64,000 bases of DNA, taken from positions 6,545,060 through 6,609,059 of the forward strand of contig NC_059301.1 in the NCBI RefSeq assembly GCF_017591435.1, read 5' to 3'. Source of the DNA: Portunus trituberculatus (taxonomy: Eukaryota; Arthropoda; Malacostraca; Decapoda; Portunidae). Shown here piece by piece: positions 43,913-55,245 of this stretch. Numbering within the stretch: the first letter of the stretch is position 1; every line of letters begins with the position of its first letter. Below the pieces are notes generated by a model that had not been told where the DNA came from, did no database searches, and worked only from the letters and a program-made list of their open reading frames with translations. Made by a program: the position numbers and the translations under genes.

Positions 43913-45682
43913 TTAGCGTGGGGAGCAGGAAGCCTTGTTTTTAAGGAACGCAGTGGTGAGAGGTTTGTGGTCGGTGTAGACGTGAAAACGATGGCCTTCT
44001 AGGAAGTACTGGAACCATTTGATGGCCTTGAAGATGGCGAGAAATTCCCGGTCGTAGGCACTATAGTTAGACTCAGCCTTGTTGAACTTCTCTGAGGAGA
44101 ATGCGATGGGCTTCCAAGTACCGATCACAAGTTGTTGGAGGACTGCGCCTGAGCCAGTATCACTTGCGTCGCAGGTGAGAGAGACTTCTGCATCTGGAGT
44201 AGGGAAGGACAGCGTAGCTGCGTCGGTGAGGGCCTGTTTGGCTGCGAGGAATGCAGCGGTGGTGTCAGTAGTCCAGTTGAGGGAGACGGACTGGCCACGC
44301 TTGCAGGACTTGATCATGGCGTGGAGAGGCTGAAGCAGGAGTGAGCAGTGTGGAATGAAGCAGTGGTAATAGTTAACCATGCCCAGGAACTGATTGACCT
44401 GGCGCTGGTTAGTCGGCTTCGGGAACTGCTGAATGGCTTCACACTTCGAGGAGAGTGGAGTGATGTCTGCTGGAGAGACGGTGTGGCCAAGAAAGGTGAG
44501 TGAAGAGACATCAAACTCAGACTTGTCTGCGTTGATCTGTACGCCGTAGTCTCGCAAGCAGGTGAAAACTTGGTAGAGGTGTTGGTGGTGTGAGGCTGTG
44601 TCTGGGCTAGCGATGAGTACGTCATCAATGTAGGCGAAGCAGAAGGGCAGGCCACAGAGTACTTCATCGATGAAGCGCTGGAAGGTCTGGGCTGAGTTGT
44701 ATAACCCAAACGGCATCCTGATGTATTCAAACAAACCAAAGGGCGTGATGAGGGCTGTCTTCGGTATGTCATCAGGGTGCACAGGAATCTGGTGGAAGGC
44801 CTTGATGAGGTCGATGCGGGAGAAGACGGAAGAACCAGCGAGCTGTGAGGAGAACTCTTGAATGTCGGGCACTGGGTATCTGTCTTCCTTGGTGCGTGAG
44901 TTAAGAGCACAGTAGTCTCCGCAGGGCCTTATGTCACCATTCTTCTCTACGATGTGGAGAGCGGAAGACCAGTTGCTACTGCTGGGTCGGATTATACCTT
45001 GGCGCATCAGAGACTCGATCTCAGCCTTGGCTTGACGGTATCGTTCAGGAGCTAAACGACGGGCCTTGGCGTGAACTGGAGGTCCTGAAGTCTCGATGTG
45101 GTGTGTGACGTGGTGCTTGATGGGTAACTTTGCTGAGTAGGGTTGTGTCAGCGTGGAAAACGACCTGAGAAGCGTAGCAAACTGGTGATCCTTCTGAATG
45201 ACGGTGAGGTGTGTGCTGTCACCTGATACTGGTTGAGCAGGAGAGGAGATGGAGGTAAGAGGGTCGATGAGCCTCCGTCCGTTGACATCCACGAGAAGGT
45301 TGTAGAGTCCCAGCAGATCCGCACCGATGATGGCTTGAGAGACTTCCCCGACGTAAAAAGTCCAGTCAAACGAGCGGCGGAGAGCGAGGTTGACTTTTTC
45401 TTTGCGTCGCGAATAGACGGGTATCTTGGTACTGTTGGCGGCATAGAGGTGCAGGATAGGAGGAAGGTCTCGTTGAGTCGCCTTGGCAGGAAGAATACTG
45501 ACGTCCGCGCCAGTGTCGATGAGGAAGCGAATACCAGAGCGGTAGTCACGGATGTGGAACAGCGTGGAAGGTTGTTGGTGGGCAGAGTGCTGCATCACTG
45601 CTCGCCTTTGGCGTTTGACAACTTGGTGCAGGGAGCGGTGCACTTTAGAGCTTTCTTGCCAAACTTCTGGTGGTACCAGCAC
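43913..45682 (-). CDS. Retroelement Pol: protease, RT and RNase H
   Basis: 589 codons without a stop. Residue numbers count from the frame start. Protease: FLIDTGADVSILP (DTGA 56-59) and AIIGADLLG (118-126). RT: RQGIIRPSSSNWSS, SRIDLIKAFHQIPVHP, TPFGLFEYIRMPFGL and YIDD at 351-354, an accepted Gypsy variant. RNase H: LTCDASDTGSGAVLQ (about 485) and YTDHKPLTTAFL near the end. The frame ends at TAG in the RNase H/connection region. It has no cellular role beyond retrotransposition. Translation probably begins in gag; the first codons shown here are not a true start. Confidence 0.85.
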   Translation of the reverse strand: MLVPPEVWQESSKVHRSLHQVVKRQRRAVMQHSAHQQPSTLFHIRDYRSGIRFLIDTGADVSILPAKATQRDLPPILHLYAANSTKIPVYSRRKEKVNLALRRSFDWTFYVGEVSQAIIGADLLGLYNLLVDVNGRRLIDPLTSISSPAQPVSGDSTHLTVIQKDHQFATLLRSFSTLTQPYSAKLPIKHHVTHHIETSGPPVHAKARRLAPERYRQAKAEIESLMRQGIIRPSSSNWSSALHIVEKNGDIRPCGDYCALNSRTKEDRYPVPDIQEFSSQLAGSSVFSRIDLIKAFHQIPVHPDDIPKTALITPFGLFEYIRMPFGLYNSAQTFQRFIDEVLCGLPFCFAYIDDVLIASPDTASHHQHLYQVFTCLRDYGVQINADKSEFDVSSLTFLGHTVSPADITPLSSKCEAIQQFPKPTNQRQVNQFLGMVNYYHCFIPHCSLLLQPLHAMIKSCKRGQSVSLNWTTDTTAAFLAAKQALTDAATLSFPTPDAEVSLTCDASDTGSGAVLQQLVIGTWKPIAFSSEKFNKAESNYSAYDREFLAIFKAIKWFQYFLEGHRFHVYTDHKPLTTAFLKNKASCSPR

Positions 45683-46417
45683 AACCCAGGACTGCTGGAG
45701 CGGGGACGGTGCTGGCGACGGCGAAGACTGGCTGACCGGGACCGTGGGCGGTCCCGGAGCTGCTGCTTGAGGTGAGCAACTTCGGTCGTGAGTTGAGAAA
45801 CGAGCTCGGTGAGGTGAGCCAGCTGGTTGCTGTGAGACGAGCCAGACGAGACAGAAGAGACTGACGAAGCTTGTGAGGAAGGTAAGGTGGTCATCTAGTC
45901 ATCTTTCAAGGTAGCAATGGCGTCGGGGTCCAGGTTGTCCTTGACACTGAAGATGGCGTGGGGGCAACCGCTGGTAGAACAGCTGCTTGAACAACTTAGT
46001 GTCAAACGAGTGGTACTTGTCACCAAGTAGCTACTTCATGCGGTGCAGGAGTTGAGAAGGCTTCTCATCATCTAGTTCTTCCTTGGAGAGGAGCTCATGG
46101 AGGTGAGTGGCGATGGAAGACTGAAGGCTCTTAAGGAGGGCGGTCTTCAGCTCTTCATAGGGCTTGTCAGCGGTGGCAGCGGTAGAAATGATGGCAGAGA
46201 CTTGCGGGAGCACATCAGAAGGCAGTTGACTAACAGCATAATTGAACTTGGTGAGGCTGCTGGTGATCTTGGATTCCTTGAAACTGCATTCCAACAGGTA
46301 GAACCAGAGAGACAGGTCCTGGGAGCAGAAAGGTGGAGCTCGGAAAGCAATCGCCGTAGCTGTACCACTGTCTGGTGTAGCCATAGTGAACGCTGACTTG
46401 GCAAGCACAGGAACCAC
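45595..46417 (-). pseudogene. Retroelement gag
   Basis: The first part (46417 to 46031, 128 codons) starts near MATPDSG and has APPFCSQDLSLWFYLLECSF and AVSQLPSDVLPQVS, the capsid-like pattern of Gypsy gag. After a stop at about 46031 and a shift, the tail (45894 to 45595) has SNQLAHLTELVSQLTTEVAH, an Arg/Ser-rich basic stretch and a CWYHQKFGKKALKCTAPC zinc-binding end. Confidence 0.8.
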
Positions 46418-46429
46418 AGGAGCTGCTAC

Positions 46430-47119
46430 GGACTGGCATGATGGACACAGGAACCGCAGGAGCTGCTAAGAACTGGCATGGAGAGCACAGGAACCACAGT
46501 AACTAAGTGGAGTGTAGCAGCAGGAAGCACTTAGTGTAGCACTGTGTATGTGTGTCACTGATGAGAAGCATTGTATAAGGCACTGAGCATGTCACTGAAC
46601 ACGTCACGTACACTGAACACGGCACGTGCACTGAACACGGCAGGGTAAATCCAATTGGCCGTGTGAGGCGGTGAGTAATCCATAGGGCGGCAAAGTGTGC
46701 CGCTGGCAGGACGGGGCAGGCGGAGCGGGGCGGGGCGCCAGAGGGGCGACGGGGGACGGGCGCCAGAGGGCGACAGGGACCCAGCAACGTCCGTGGGGGT
46801 TGGGAGAGAATCAGAAGGCGTCTGGAGGAGACGCTGAAGGCGTCTGGATTGGTGGGATAAGCAGAAGGTGTCTGGAGAGGGGGGGGTTGCATGTAATCCG
46901 TCAAGTGGCCACGCGCCTTAGCGCTTTTTCTCCCGTTTCTCGACCTCAACCCTGCAAACACCTGGGGAATAGAGGCAGGACTTCTTGGCCGAGGGAGCCA
47001 GACGCGGATACGACGGAGTGGTTATCGTCGCAGGCATCCAACCCAGGATTTGGCACTCTATATGGTGCCGGCTGTAAGCAACCCGGACCACGTTAACCTT
47101 CACTCCAGTCACCAGTGTT
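46430..47119 (-). other. Gypsy leader/5' UTR region
   Basis: Between the 5' LTR and gag. Contains three to four near-repeats (gaaccacaggagctgct, cactgaacacggcacg). The LTR ends near 47120 followed on the minus strand by tggtgactggagtg, a possible primer-binding start. No supported gene. Confidence 0.5.
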
Positions 47120-47335
47120 AATGGTTTGAGTGTTCTAGTTAATATATGGTCAACTGATACAAGTCAATTTCGGATTATTTTATTTACTCAGAGTCATCGA
47201 GTACATAATTTGGGTCAAGTAGATGGAATGAGTGAAATGAAGATACATGCAGAAATATTTATGTATAGTGTGTGTACGTGTGAATCGTCAGTGTAGTAGG
47301 TAATGAAATACAAGGAGAAATTTGTATATGTTACA
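47120..47335 (-). repeat. 5' LTR of the conventional Gypsy element (truncated)
   Basis: Matches 42553-42740; its outer part is missing about 115 bases and ends at a TIR element. Confidence 0.8.
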
Positions 47336-47830
47336 TAAAAGAGCGATAAAGGGAAATATCCTTAGAAATTTCCCTAGAATAAAAAAAAATTGTGGTAAAA
47401 TTTAAGTTTGAAGCAATACGCTAGAATAATTATATACCTAACCTAACCTAACCTAACCGGGAGGGCTGCCCCCCCCCTGGAACCCCCCCCAGCTGACCAG
47501 GGGAGACTGCGCCCACCCTGGACCCCCCTTAAGGTTAATAATCTAACCTAAGCTTATTAACCTAACCTAACGTTACCTAACCTAACGTAACCTAACCGGG
47601 GGGGCTGCAACCCCCTGAACCCCACCCTAGGGTTACTAACCTAATCTAAGCTTATTAACCTAACCTAACGTTACCTAACCTAACCTAACCGGGGGCTGCG
47701 CCCCCTGCTGCACCCCACCTAAGTTTACTAACCTAACTTATATCCTTGGCTAGTAACCTAGCCACGCGATAACAGTAAAGTACCTAGGGAAATTTCCATA
47801 GATTGAAAAAATGCATTTATCGCTCTTTTA
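47336..47830. mobile_element. TIR element (MITE) with telomere-like CCTAA runs
   Basis: Ends taaaagagcgataaa (47336-47350) and tttatcgctctttta (47816-47830) are perfect 15-bp inverted repeats including TA on each side, consistent with TA target duplication (Tc1/mariner-type). The interior holds three diverged units of about 110 bp, each made of cctaacctaac runs followed by a GC-rich gggggctgcgccccct-type hairpin and a taagcttattaacc spacer. No coding capacity. Confidence 0.8.
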
Positions 47831-47834
47831 TACC

Positions 47835-48105
47835 TCCTTCCCCAAAATACTCCCGATATGATGATGAAAATAAAATAAGACATTCATCAATGTGACTTAC
47901 GTTTACGGTTGATGTGGAGATATTAGAAAATACGTAATAAATAACAAACTTACCAAATTGATTGGCAGATGTATATCACGTGAATTGTGGACGTCACGCT
48001 CCAGCTGCGTGCGCCACACGAACCAACACACGAACACACGCATTAATTTGTGTAGCTTCACTCGGAAGGGATGATTGTGGACTTAGTTTCTGGAGGCGGC
48101 GCGCT
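47835..48105. other. Unassigned interval
   Basis: About 270 bases with no recognised gene or repeat. Confidence 0.5.
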
Positions 48106-48107
48106 AT

Positions 48108-48109
<2 letters not shown>

Positions 48110-48170
<61 letters not shown>

Positions 48171-48178
48171 TTTTTTTA
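48110..48178. repeat. (TC)n-T(n) tract at a LINE 3' end
   Basis: About 26 TC units and 16 T, next to the CR1-like 3' end at 48180. The T run is the complement of a poly(A)-like tail. Confidence 0.93.
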
Positions 48179-48379
48179 TTTAAACAAAACTTAATACAAA
48201 GGAACATGTACCCAAAGGCGCACTGTCGTGTGCTACCTATTCTAAGGGTACTACAATCTATTTCTCTACAATATTTACAAGACTTAAAAATAGATAATAT
48301 ACAAGATGGTCAGCATGTAAATGGAGCACTATTCGTTTCACTTCACTAGCACTATTCACGCACTGCACTACACTGAGTG

Positions 48380-50033
48380 TCACGTCACAAAGAGTGTCAG
48401 AGGAGTTGGCAGTGTCTGTCTCCACTTATGTGCCATCAGTTTGACACTGTGTGTGTTCATCTCCTGGACGTGAGGCACCGCGGCCGTGAACAAGTTCCAC
48501 ATCCTGGAGACGCGTCCTGCGAAGGTGCGTTGATGCTGACACCCGTGGGATCGCGGCACCTCTACGGCGTCACCACCATTGAGCACCGTTCTCGTGCTCC
48601 GTGCGGTGACTCTTAGAGGATGACGCAGCCCTGCCAGATGTGGCACTCTTTGCACCTGTGCCTTATGGAACACTACGATCGCCGCCACGTCTCTGCGGTG
48701 TTCCAGTGAATCAAGGGGACGCTCAGGCTCTGGGTGAGGTGGTAGTGCAGCATCTACTAGCCGTATGGCGCGGCGTTGGATGCTGTCCAGTCTCCTTCTG
48801 TGTGTGGCGGCACAGGACATCCAGGAGAGAGCTGCGTATTCAAGGTGGGGCCGCACCTGTGCCTTGTACAGCAGCAGTCTCCCTTCCTGTCGAGGAAACT
48901 GGCGATCCTTCTGAGAGCGGAGATCCTGTGAGAGGCTTTCTTGGCAATGGTTTTGACATGCCTGTCAAACCTCAGCCCTCGATCCACCTCCACTCCAAGT
49001 ATCTTGACGTCATCTTGGAGTGGGAGAGCAGCAGCGCCAAAAGACAACTTTCCTGCCATTGCTGCCATGGCGGCTGGGGACCGAGAGACAACCATTGCTT
49101 GTGTCTTCTCCGGCGCGAATGTCACTTGCCAGCGAGCACCCCACTCCTTTATCACTCGTAGCTGCTGATTGATGGCCTCAGCAGCCCGCCCACTGTCCTG
49201 GCGTGGATAGGTATAGGAGAGGGTGCAGTCATCAGCATAGGCCATGACTCCTGGCAGTAGCTGGAGAAGATCATCCACGTAGATATTCCACAGGAGTGGG
49301 CCAAGAATTGAACCCTGTGGCACTGATGCCTCCACAGGCAGGGACTCAGATGTTTGCCCGTTGACAACCACCTTGAGGCTTCTGTCCTGCAGGTAATTTC
49401 CCAAGAGTCGTAGCAAGCCACCCTGGATGCCTTTAGCACGAAGCTTTTCTAGTAATCCGTTGTGCCATACTTTATCAAAAGCTCCTGCTATGTCCAAAGC
49501 AACCACTATAGTGTCCTTGCCGTCGTCGAGGGCGTCCTGCCAATGCCTGGTGAGAAGCATCATTAGGTCGGAGGTTGACCTTCCAGGTCTGAACCCAAAC
49601 TGTTGGTCTGAGAGGAGGGCATTGTCCTTGAGATGGCTACACACCACCTCTGCCACGACCCTCTCAAACACTTTACCCACCACTGACAACAGGGATATGG
49701 GTCTGTAGTTTTTTGGGTCCGTCCTGAGCTTTTTGTGTACGGAACTACTCGAGCCTCCTTCCACACTGAAGGCCAGACGTTTTCCCGTACACAAGTTGTG
49801 AAGACTTGGGTGAGAGGGGCAGCCAGTTCCTGGGAGCATCGCTTCAGCAGGTGCGGGCTGATGTCATCAGGGCCGGTGGCTTTCTGTGTGTCCAGCCCCC
49901 GCAATAATCGCTTCACCTGCTGATGCGTCACCTCCACCATGGTGACAGTCTTCTCACATTGCTGGACCAGCTGAGGCGGTGGCTGCTGTGGATTCCCGAC
50001 CTTCATTTTTCCAGCAAACAAGGAAGCCAGCAA
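48380..50033 (-). pseudogene. CR1-like LINE ORF2, reverse transcriptase part
   Basis: 50033-49740 encodes ATGPDDISPHLLKRCSQE and PSVWKEARVVP. After a frameshift, 49745-48880 is open: YRPISLLSVVGKVFERVV, QQFGFRPGRSTSDLM, ALDIAGAFDKVWHNG, VPQGSILGPLLWNIYVDDL and catalytic YADDCTLSY. After another shift near 48895, 48856-48380 encodes the C-terminus (RPHLEYAALSWMSCAATH, LDSIQRRAIRLV). The linker 50034-50430 is in other frames. Confidence 0.87.
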
Positions 50034-50429
50034 CTGTGCCCTCTCCTTACTGCTGGTGGCGACAGTACCGTCCTGCTTGCTGAGGGAGGGATGGATTCTT
50101 GGTGGCCAGTTCCTTGTTTGTCCTTAACAAGAGACCACCAAGTTTTGTTTCCTACGCCAGTGCCACACAGTTTCCGGCGCAGGCTTTCCTCCCACTTTTT
50201 TAAGGCCCACTTGCTGGTTACCACCATCCTCCTGCATGCAGCCCTGTGCAGGTCCTTGTTGCGCCGAGTCGGGTTCCTCTTGTAGCGGAGCCAGGCAGCA
50301 TACTTTGCCTCGGCAGCAACACGGCAACGGTAGCCAAACCATGGCTGATCCGTCGATCTGGTGGTGTATTCCCTGTGTGGGACGTGGCGTCTCTGGAGGG
50401 CGAGAAGGTGAGAGGTGAGTGCAAGTGCT

Positions 50430-51221
50430 TCACTCTGCTCCTCCCTGTAGCAGAGTGGCCCATGGGGTGTGGGTCAGGTCGCGGCGCAGGGAAGCCCAGT
50501 CTGCTTTGTTCCACAGCCAGATGGTGCGGGTGGTGGCCTCGTCCTGAGCCACGCCCACTTCCAGCTGTGTCAGTACAGCGTGATGGTCAGAGCTGCCCAT
50601 GAGCCCCAGCTGATGACACTGAAGCTTGTCTTCCTGGTAGTCTGAGATGACAGGGTCTAATGTCCCTCCTCGTTCATGTGTGGGGAAGGTGACATGATCT
50701 GTCAGACCCTGCACCTCCAGGAGATTCTCGTAGGCGTCTCTTTCCAGGTGGTGATTGAGATCCCCCACAATCAGCACGTGGCTGCAGCTGTGTGCCATCA
50801 TCAGGTTGTCTAAGGTCTCAGTCAGGTACAAGAGTGAGTCAGGCCCTTGTCGCGGGGGGCGATACAGGGCACACAGCAGGAGGGCTGAGCGGTCTGCCAG
50901 CATTACTCGGAAGTACATCATCTCCATCATTGGAGGCGTGTCTATGTCGAGTAGCTGGGCCTGCATTCCTTCCTTGAAGCAGACAGCCACTCCACCTCCT
51001 GTTCGCTCCTGTCGGTCCCTCCTCACCCAGTGGGTGAAGCCCTGCATCCTGCCATACGTGGGCTCCACCTCACTGTTCAGCCATGTCTCGGTCACCACAA
51101 CAACGTCTGCATTGTGTCGTTGCACACAGTTGTGGTATAAGTCTGCAAGGTTAGTCCGGAGACCACGGACGTTGCTAGAGACGACCTTTAGTTGGCGGCG
51201 GGGGCAAGCTGGCTGTACCAT
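50430..51221 (-). pseudogene. CR1-like LINE ORF2, endonuclease part
   Basis: 263 open codons from ATG 51221. Endonuclease motifs are all present: VVSSNVRGLRTN, VVVTETWLN, GGGVAVCF, LCALYRPPR, VLIVGDLNHHL and GSSDHHAVL. It ends at a premature stop at 50430, in the linker region. Confidence 0.87.
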
Positions 51222-52547
51222 GGTGAGGGATGGTAGTGAGCGAGGCCTGCTAGTCCGAGGTGGTGGTTAGGGTCCGCGGCCGACTGCTGGTACTGGTGAA
51301 GAGGAGTGGTCCACTGCCGCCCCTGGTTCTGATTCCAGATACCAGGCTGAGGAAGGAGTGGGCGAGGTTGTGGCAAGGACTGAAATGAAGTGAGGGGGTG
51401 GGCGGGCTGAGGCGCTGCAGGTGGGAAGGGTGTGGCTGTGTATCTTTCCACCGTAAGAAGCCGCTGTAGGAGACGCTCCTGACGTAAATCGTCAGTTCTG
51501 GCGTGGCAAGTAGCAGAAGTGTGTCCTTTCCGTGAGCAGTACTCACACACTTTTGCCTTGGCTCGCTTTTGTGTCTGCTTGGTGGCCTGGTGAGTCCTCA
51601 GTCCTTCGCTGGACACCCTCCTCGCGTCCTGCTGCACTTCCTCTTAGATTTCTTTTTCTCCAATCTCCTGAAGTGGTCTGAGGAGAGGTTCGTGGGCGAA
51701 CAGAGGCACCGCGATCTACTCCGTTCGCTGTGTTTATGGAGGAAGAGTCCCTGCTGCTCTGTGTGGCGGTAGACGTGGTAGTGAGTACCGAGCAGTCACT
51801 CTGTGTGGCAGAAGGAGTGACAGTGGACGCTGGGGAGGTGTCACAGTCGCTCTGTGTGGCGGTGGAAGCAGTGGAGGTAGGCGGAGCGGTCGTTGTTTCC
51901 CGGGCAGGCGAAGGGAAGGTGGAAGTGGAGAAAACAGCTGCGTACCGGATCTGTTGCGGTTTATCCGAGCTCCACCACGTCCTCCACCTCTCAGAGTCCT
52001 GACAAACCACCTCCCAGTGTTCGTCAATTGACTCTGCGTGGGCGCTGACTGCCTGAGAGCGTGTGGCTACTTGCGTCTGGCGCTGTTTTGACGCTATCAG
52101 CCTGTCTGCTACTCTGAGAGCCGCAGCAAACACGTCTCTGTGCTGTATGATCAAGTCTCTGTCGTCCTGGAGGGACTTAATCACACAGTTTTGTTGAGAG
52201 GCTTCCTCAGTGAGCTTCTCAACTAGTGAAACTAGCTCTCCTCTCCAAGCCCTCCCACTGACTCTCCCCACTATCGTCCGGTAGTGGCGTGGGGTGTCAG
52301 TCTCCTCGCTGATGTAGATGACGGGGTCCGGGATGTTTGCTTGGAGTCGTAGCTGTTCCGTGTAGCTACACTTGAAGACTGGCGTATCCCCAAGGCAGCT
52401 GTTGTGACAAAGGTTACGGCAGGTTTCCTCGTCACAGCTCACGTGTTGAGTCTTAAGTGTTGCTTTGCCACAAACGCAACACCAATTCTGTGGCTGGTAG
52501 CCAGGCAAGTCTCGCCTGGCTATGGGGCGATGGGCGGGGCTAGACAT
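51188..52547 (-). pseudogene. CR1-like LINE ORF1 (PHD-like and CCHC fingers)
   Basis: From ATG 52547, residues 23-60 form a PHD/RING-like C4HC3 cluster (NWCCVCGK, SCDEETC, NLCHNSC, VFKC). A helical middle (about 110-170) and a long Ser/Thr-rich stretch (about 210-290) follow. After one frameshift near 51650 the frame continues 51637-51188 with a canonical CX2CX4HX4C knuckle (CEYCSRKGHTSATC) and a Pro/Gln-rich tail. Likely an RNA-binding chaperone of the LINE particle. Confidence 0.82.
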
Positions 52548-52789
52548 TGAGGGAGAGGATTAGTGATTCCCTGGGGAATTGTGGAGCCAGGTGTGGAGCG
52601 ACAACGAGTGTTGGCTCTAAACGACACGTACGACACTAACACACTCGTGAACACAGACACTAAACACTGGCACAGAACACAAAGCACTTCCCCACAGGCG
52701 CACAAAAAACACACGACACTAACTACCTCTCCCACAAGTCAAGCCAAACCAGCCACGGAGAGAGAGATACAGGTTGTTTAAAAAAAACT

Positions 52790-53037
52790 ACCTTGGAGAG
52801 ATTTGGCAACTGTGTGCTGCCTTAGGCCTCGCGTCAGGTCAGGCCCGGGTCTCGGTCACTGCACGGGTACAAGCACTCTTTTCAAGTGATTTTTTAACAC
52901 TATTGCAAGGCTTAGCACACCTTACACTTTTACATGGACACCAGGACACTTAGCACTTCAAGCACTGAAATTTTCACAACACTGCACTTTGTTAAACCAC
53001 TGTAACACCACGAAAACACGGAGCTACCACGTGCGTG

Positions 53038-53101
<64 letters not shown>

Positions 53102-53274
53102 AGGGCACACACCTAGCAACCTGCTTTTCTGTAAACCAAGGCACTGAAGTTTCTTATGATGTGTGTGTGTGTGTGTGTGTGCTTACTCGCAGCACTGTAT
53201 GCTTACTCGCATCATGCACATATCACAGGCATCCAAGAGAATCACTGGAGTGGAATAGTCAAGCCAGTCATCGT
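52790..53274. other. Intergenic interval with (TC)n and (GT)n
   Basis: (TC)n at 53039-53097 and (GT)n at 53160-53181. It includes the 3' flank of the GPCR, with no other feature seen. Confidence 0.7.
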
Positions 53275-54964
53275 CTAGTTATGTGAGGGCGCTCCATGGA
53301 CGGTTTCACCTCTAGATGGGGAAATCTGTGGACCTTCCAGAATGTTATGGAAGACTGTTACGGCTCTTGTATTGAGCGTGGCAGAGCGTGTCCGGCGTGA
53401 GGGACAGACAGTCAGAGTGAGGCAGTTGAGAGCGTTGCAGAGACTGCCCTTAATGGTGTGAAGCAGCGTCCTCAGCTCCTCACGGAAGGTCTGATTGAGG
53501 ACCAGGAAGAGGGTGAGCGTGAGGTGTTCCGCCAGCACGAGGAGGTGTGTTGCTGCACGGAACACCTCCTTGCGAGACGACGCGTAGCAGCTCTTGGTAT
53601 TCTCGGTATATATGATGGCATAAACGACAGTGAGCATGATGTTGATGAAGAAGACGAGGGCGAGGGCCAATGTTATATAGATGGCTGAGTAGGCTTGTTG
53701 AAGCGTGCTAGTGGTGGCGGCGATACTTTGTATGCGGCGGCGCACCATGCCCACTACAATGCCCACACTGAACACTAACACCAACACCACCGGCACTACC
53801 AGGCCCAGCGCGATGATTACCATCATCATCACATTACGCCCTGTGTCACCGTCCTCTATCTCTTGATAGATGTTATGAATGAACCAGTAGCCTTGCTCGC
53901 ACAATTGTGTGCCATTGGTGACTTCCACAATGCCCTCGTCACTTACAGTCATGCACAGCACCTCCACATCCAGGAAGTACTTCATTTGCAATCCGATGCA
54001 GAACAAGCCTGTCAATATCAAGCGAAGCTTCATGACCCGTGGTTGCTGCATTTGTCGGAACAGGTTGAAACACCACAGCGCGAGGAAGCGATCGCAGCAC
54101 AGCCACACCACGACGTAATGGGAGAAGAGGCGCATCGCGTAGAATGCCGTGAAGCAAGGATGGGCGAAGTAGAGCGCCACGGCATAGGACTGTAGCTCAC
54201 ACCCATCGATGGTGATGATGCTGCCGATATTCACCAGAAGGATGGCCACGTTCAAACCGAACAGCAACTCTAAGTTCCTGTGGAAGGGAGACAAGGCTGA
54301 CTGACTGACTGAATGGCTGGCTGGCAGAAGGGAGAGAAAAAGAATTTTGGAGCTCGGTAGTTGATACTCATATACGAGTAGCTTAAGAGGAATAAGGAAG
54401 GACTATACTTCTCACATCAAAATTTTTTTGAGCAACGATGGAACTGTCTGTCTTCTATCACTGAGCTAAGGACATAATAATAACTGTTTTTTTATGATAA
54501 CGGTAGTGGTGGTAGTGATGGCCGTGATCATGAGTTTGATGCACCACTGAGTGGTGATTGTGACGATGTGCAGTGGTGAGAGCTTGTGATGATGATGATG
54601 ACGATAACGATGACTATGATTATGGCAGGAAGAAAATCTTTTAGTAGTGTTGGGCAAAGTGGTAGTGATGGTGATGATGATGTGAATATGAAGTGCTGAG
54701 TTGTTGATAGTGATCGTGGTGGTGGTGTTGACGTCAGCACTTGCGTACGTACATAGTGCACTGCAGGGCTCGCATGCGTGGTTTGCGAAGTAAGTAGAGG
54801 CCGAAAGCGTTGATGGTCACTCCCAGCACCACTATCACCGGCATCAGCACCTGGTAGCTTATCATCTTGATCTCTCTGATCCACGCTTCGTCCACGGCTT
54901 CACGTTGCTCGCCCTTCCCAAGCGTGGCCGTGGCCAAAGTGGAAGGCGTGGTGGTATTAGCCAT
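53275..54964 (-). CDS. Rhodopsin-like GPCR, two coding exons
   Basis: Exon 1 (54753-54964) starts at ATG 54964 and ends after two bases of a codon at a GTACGT donor. Exon 2 (53275-54277) starts with the third base after cttccacag. Together they give 404 residues and a TAG stop. The N-terminus has NTT near residue 3; TM1 about 35-58; TM2 about 72-94; TM3 about 105-132 followed by CDRFLALW (DRF at 133-135 in place of DRY); TM4 about 154-172; N-glycosylation site NGT at 192; TM5 about 222-246; TM6 about 268-293; TM7 about 311-333 ending LNQTF where NPxxY is usual; then a 70-residue tail. These are class A features with arthropod-style variations. Ligand unknown; a peptide or orphan receptor is plausible. 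Confidence 0.88.
54278..54752 (-). other. GPCR intron
   Basis: 475 bases between the two GPCR exons, with GT-AG ends. Rich in GATGAT/GTGGTA-type trinucleotides (54490-54720). Confidence 0.85.
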
Positions 54965-55025
54965 GAGGCCTGAGCTTACGCCGACGTCTCTAGAGATGTG
55001 GAGATATCGGCCATTGTGTAACTCT

Positions 55026-55177
55026 GGGGAAGACGACGAGAGAGAGAGAGAGAGAGAGGGGGATGAGTTAGTATATTACATGTACATACACGAATATTAG
55101 CTGTGTAACATGTATTTACTAAGGAAACTGAAACTAGTAAACGATATTTTAATAGAATCAACTGCTTGCGCATGCGC

Positions 55178-55240
<63 letters not shown>

Positions 55241-55245
55241 TGTGT
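55026..55245. repeat. (GA)n and (GT)n microsatellites upstream of the GPCR
   Basis: GA about 55040-55058 and GT about 55180-55239, in the 5' flank of the GPCR. No promoter motif identified with confidence. Confidence 0.9.

Larger units (their letters stand above)
48180..52780 (-). mobile_element. Near-full-length CR1-like LINE
   Basis: Minus-strand order: ORF1 with a PHD-like finger and CCHC knuckle (52547 to 51188), then ORF2 with endonuclease (from 51221) and RT (to 48380), 3' UTR and A-rich tail. ORF1 and ORF2 overlap by about 34 bases in different frames. PHD-type fingers in ORF1 are described for CR1-group LINEs, so I place it there. All catalytic motifs are present; only a few single-base frame breaks separate it from intact, so this is the youngest-looking LINE in the window. 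Confidence 0.87.

Noticed and set aside
46695..47096. 133-codon plus-strand frame (Arg/Gly-rich)
   Set aside because: GC-rich leader region of the minus-strand Gypsy element; no known domain.
53458..54195. Plus-strand frames in the GPCR region
   Set aside because: Antisense shadows of the GPCR second exon.
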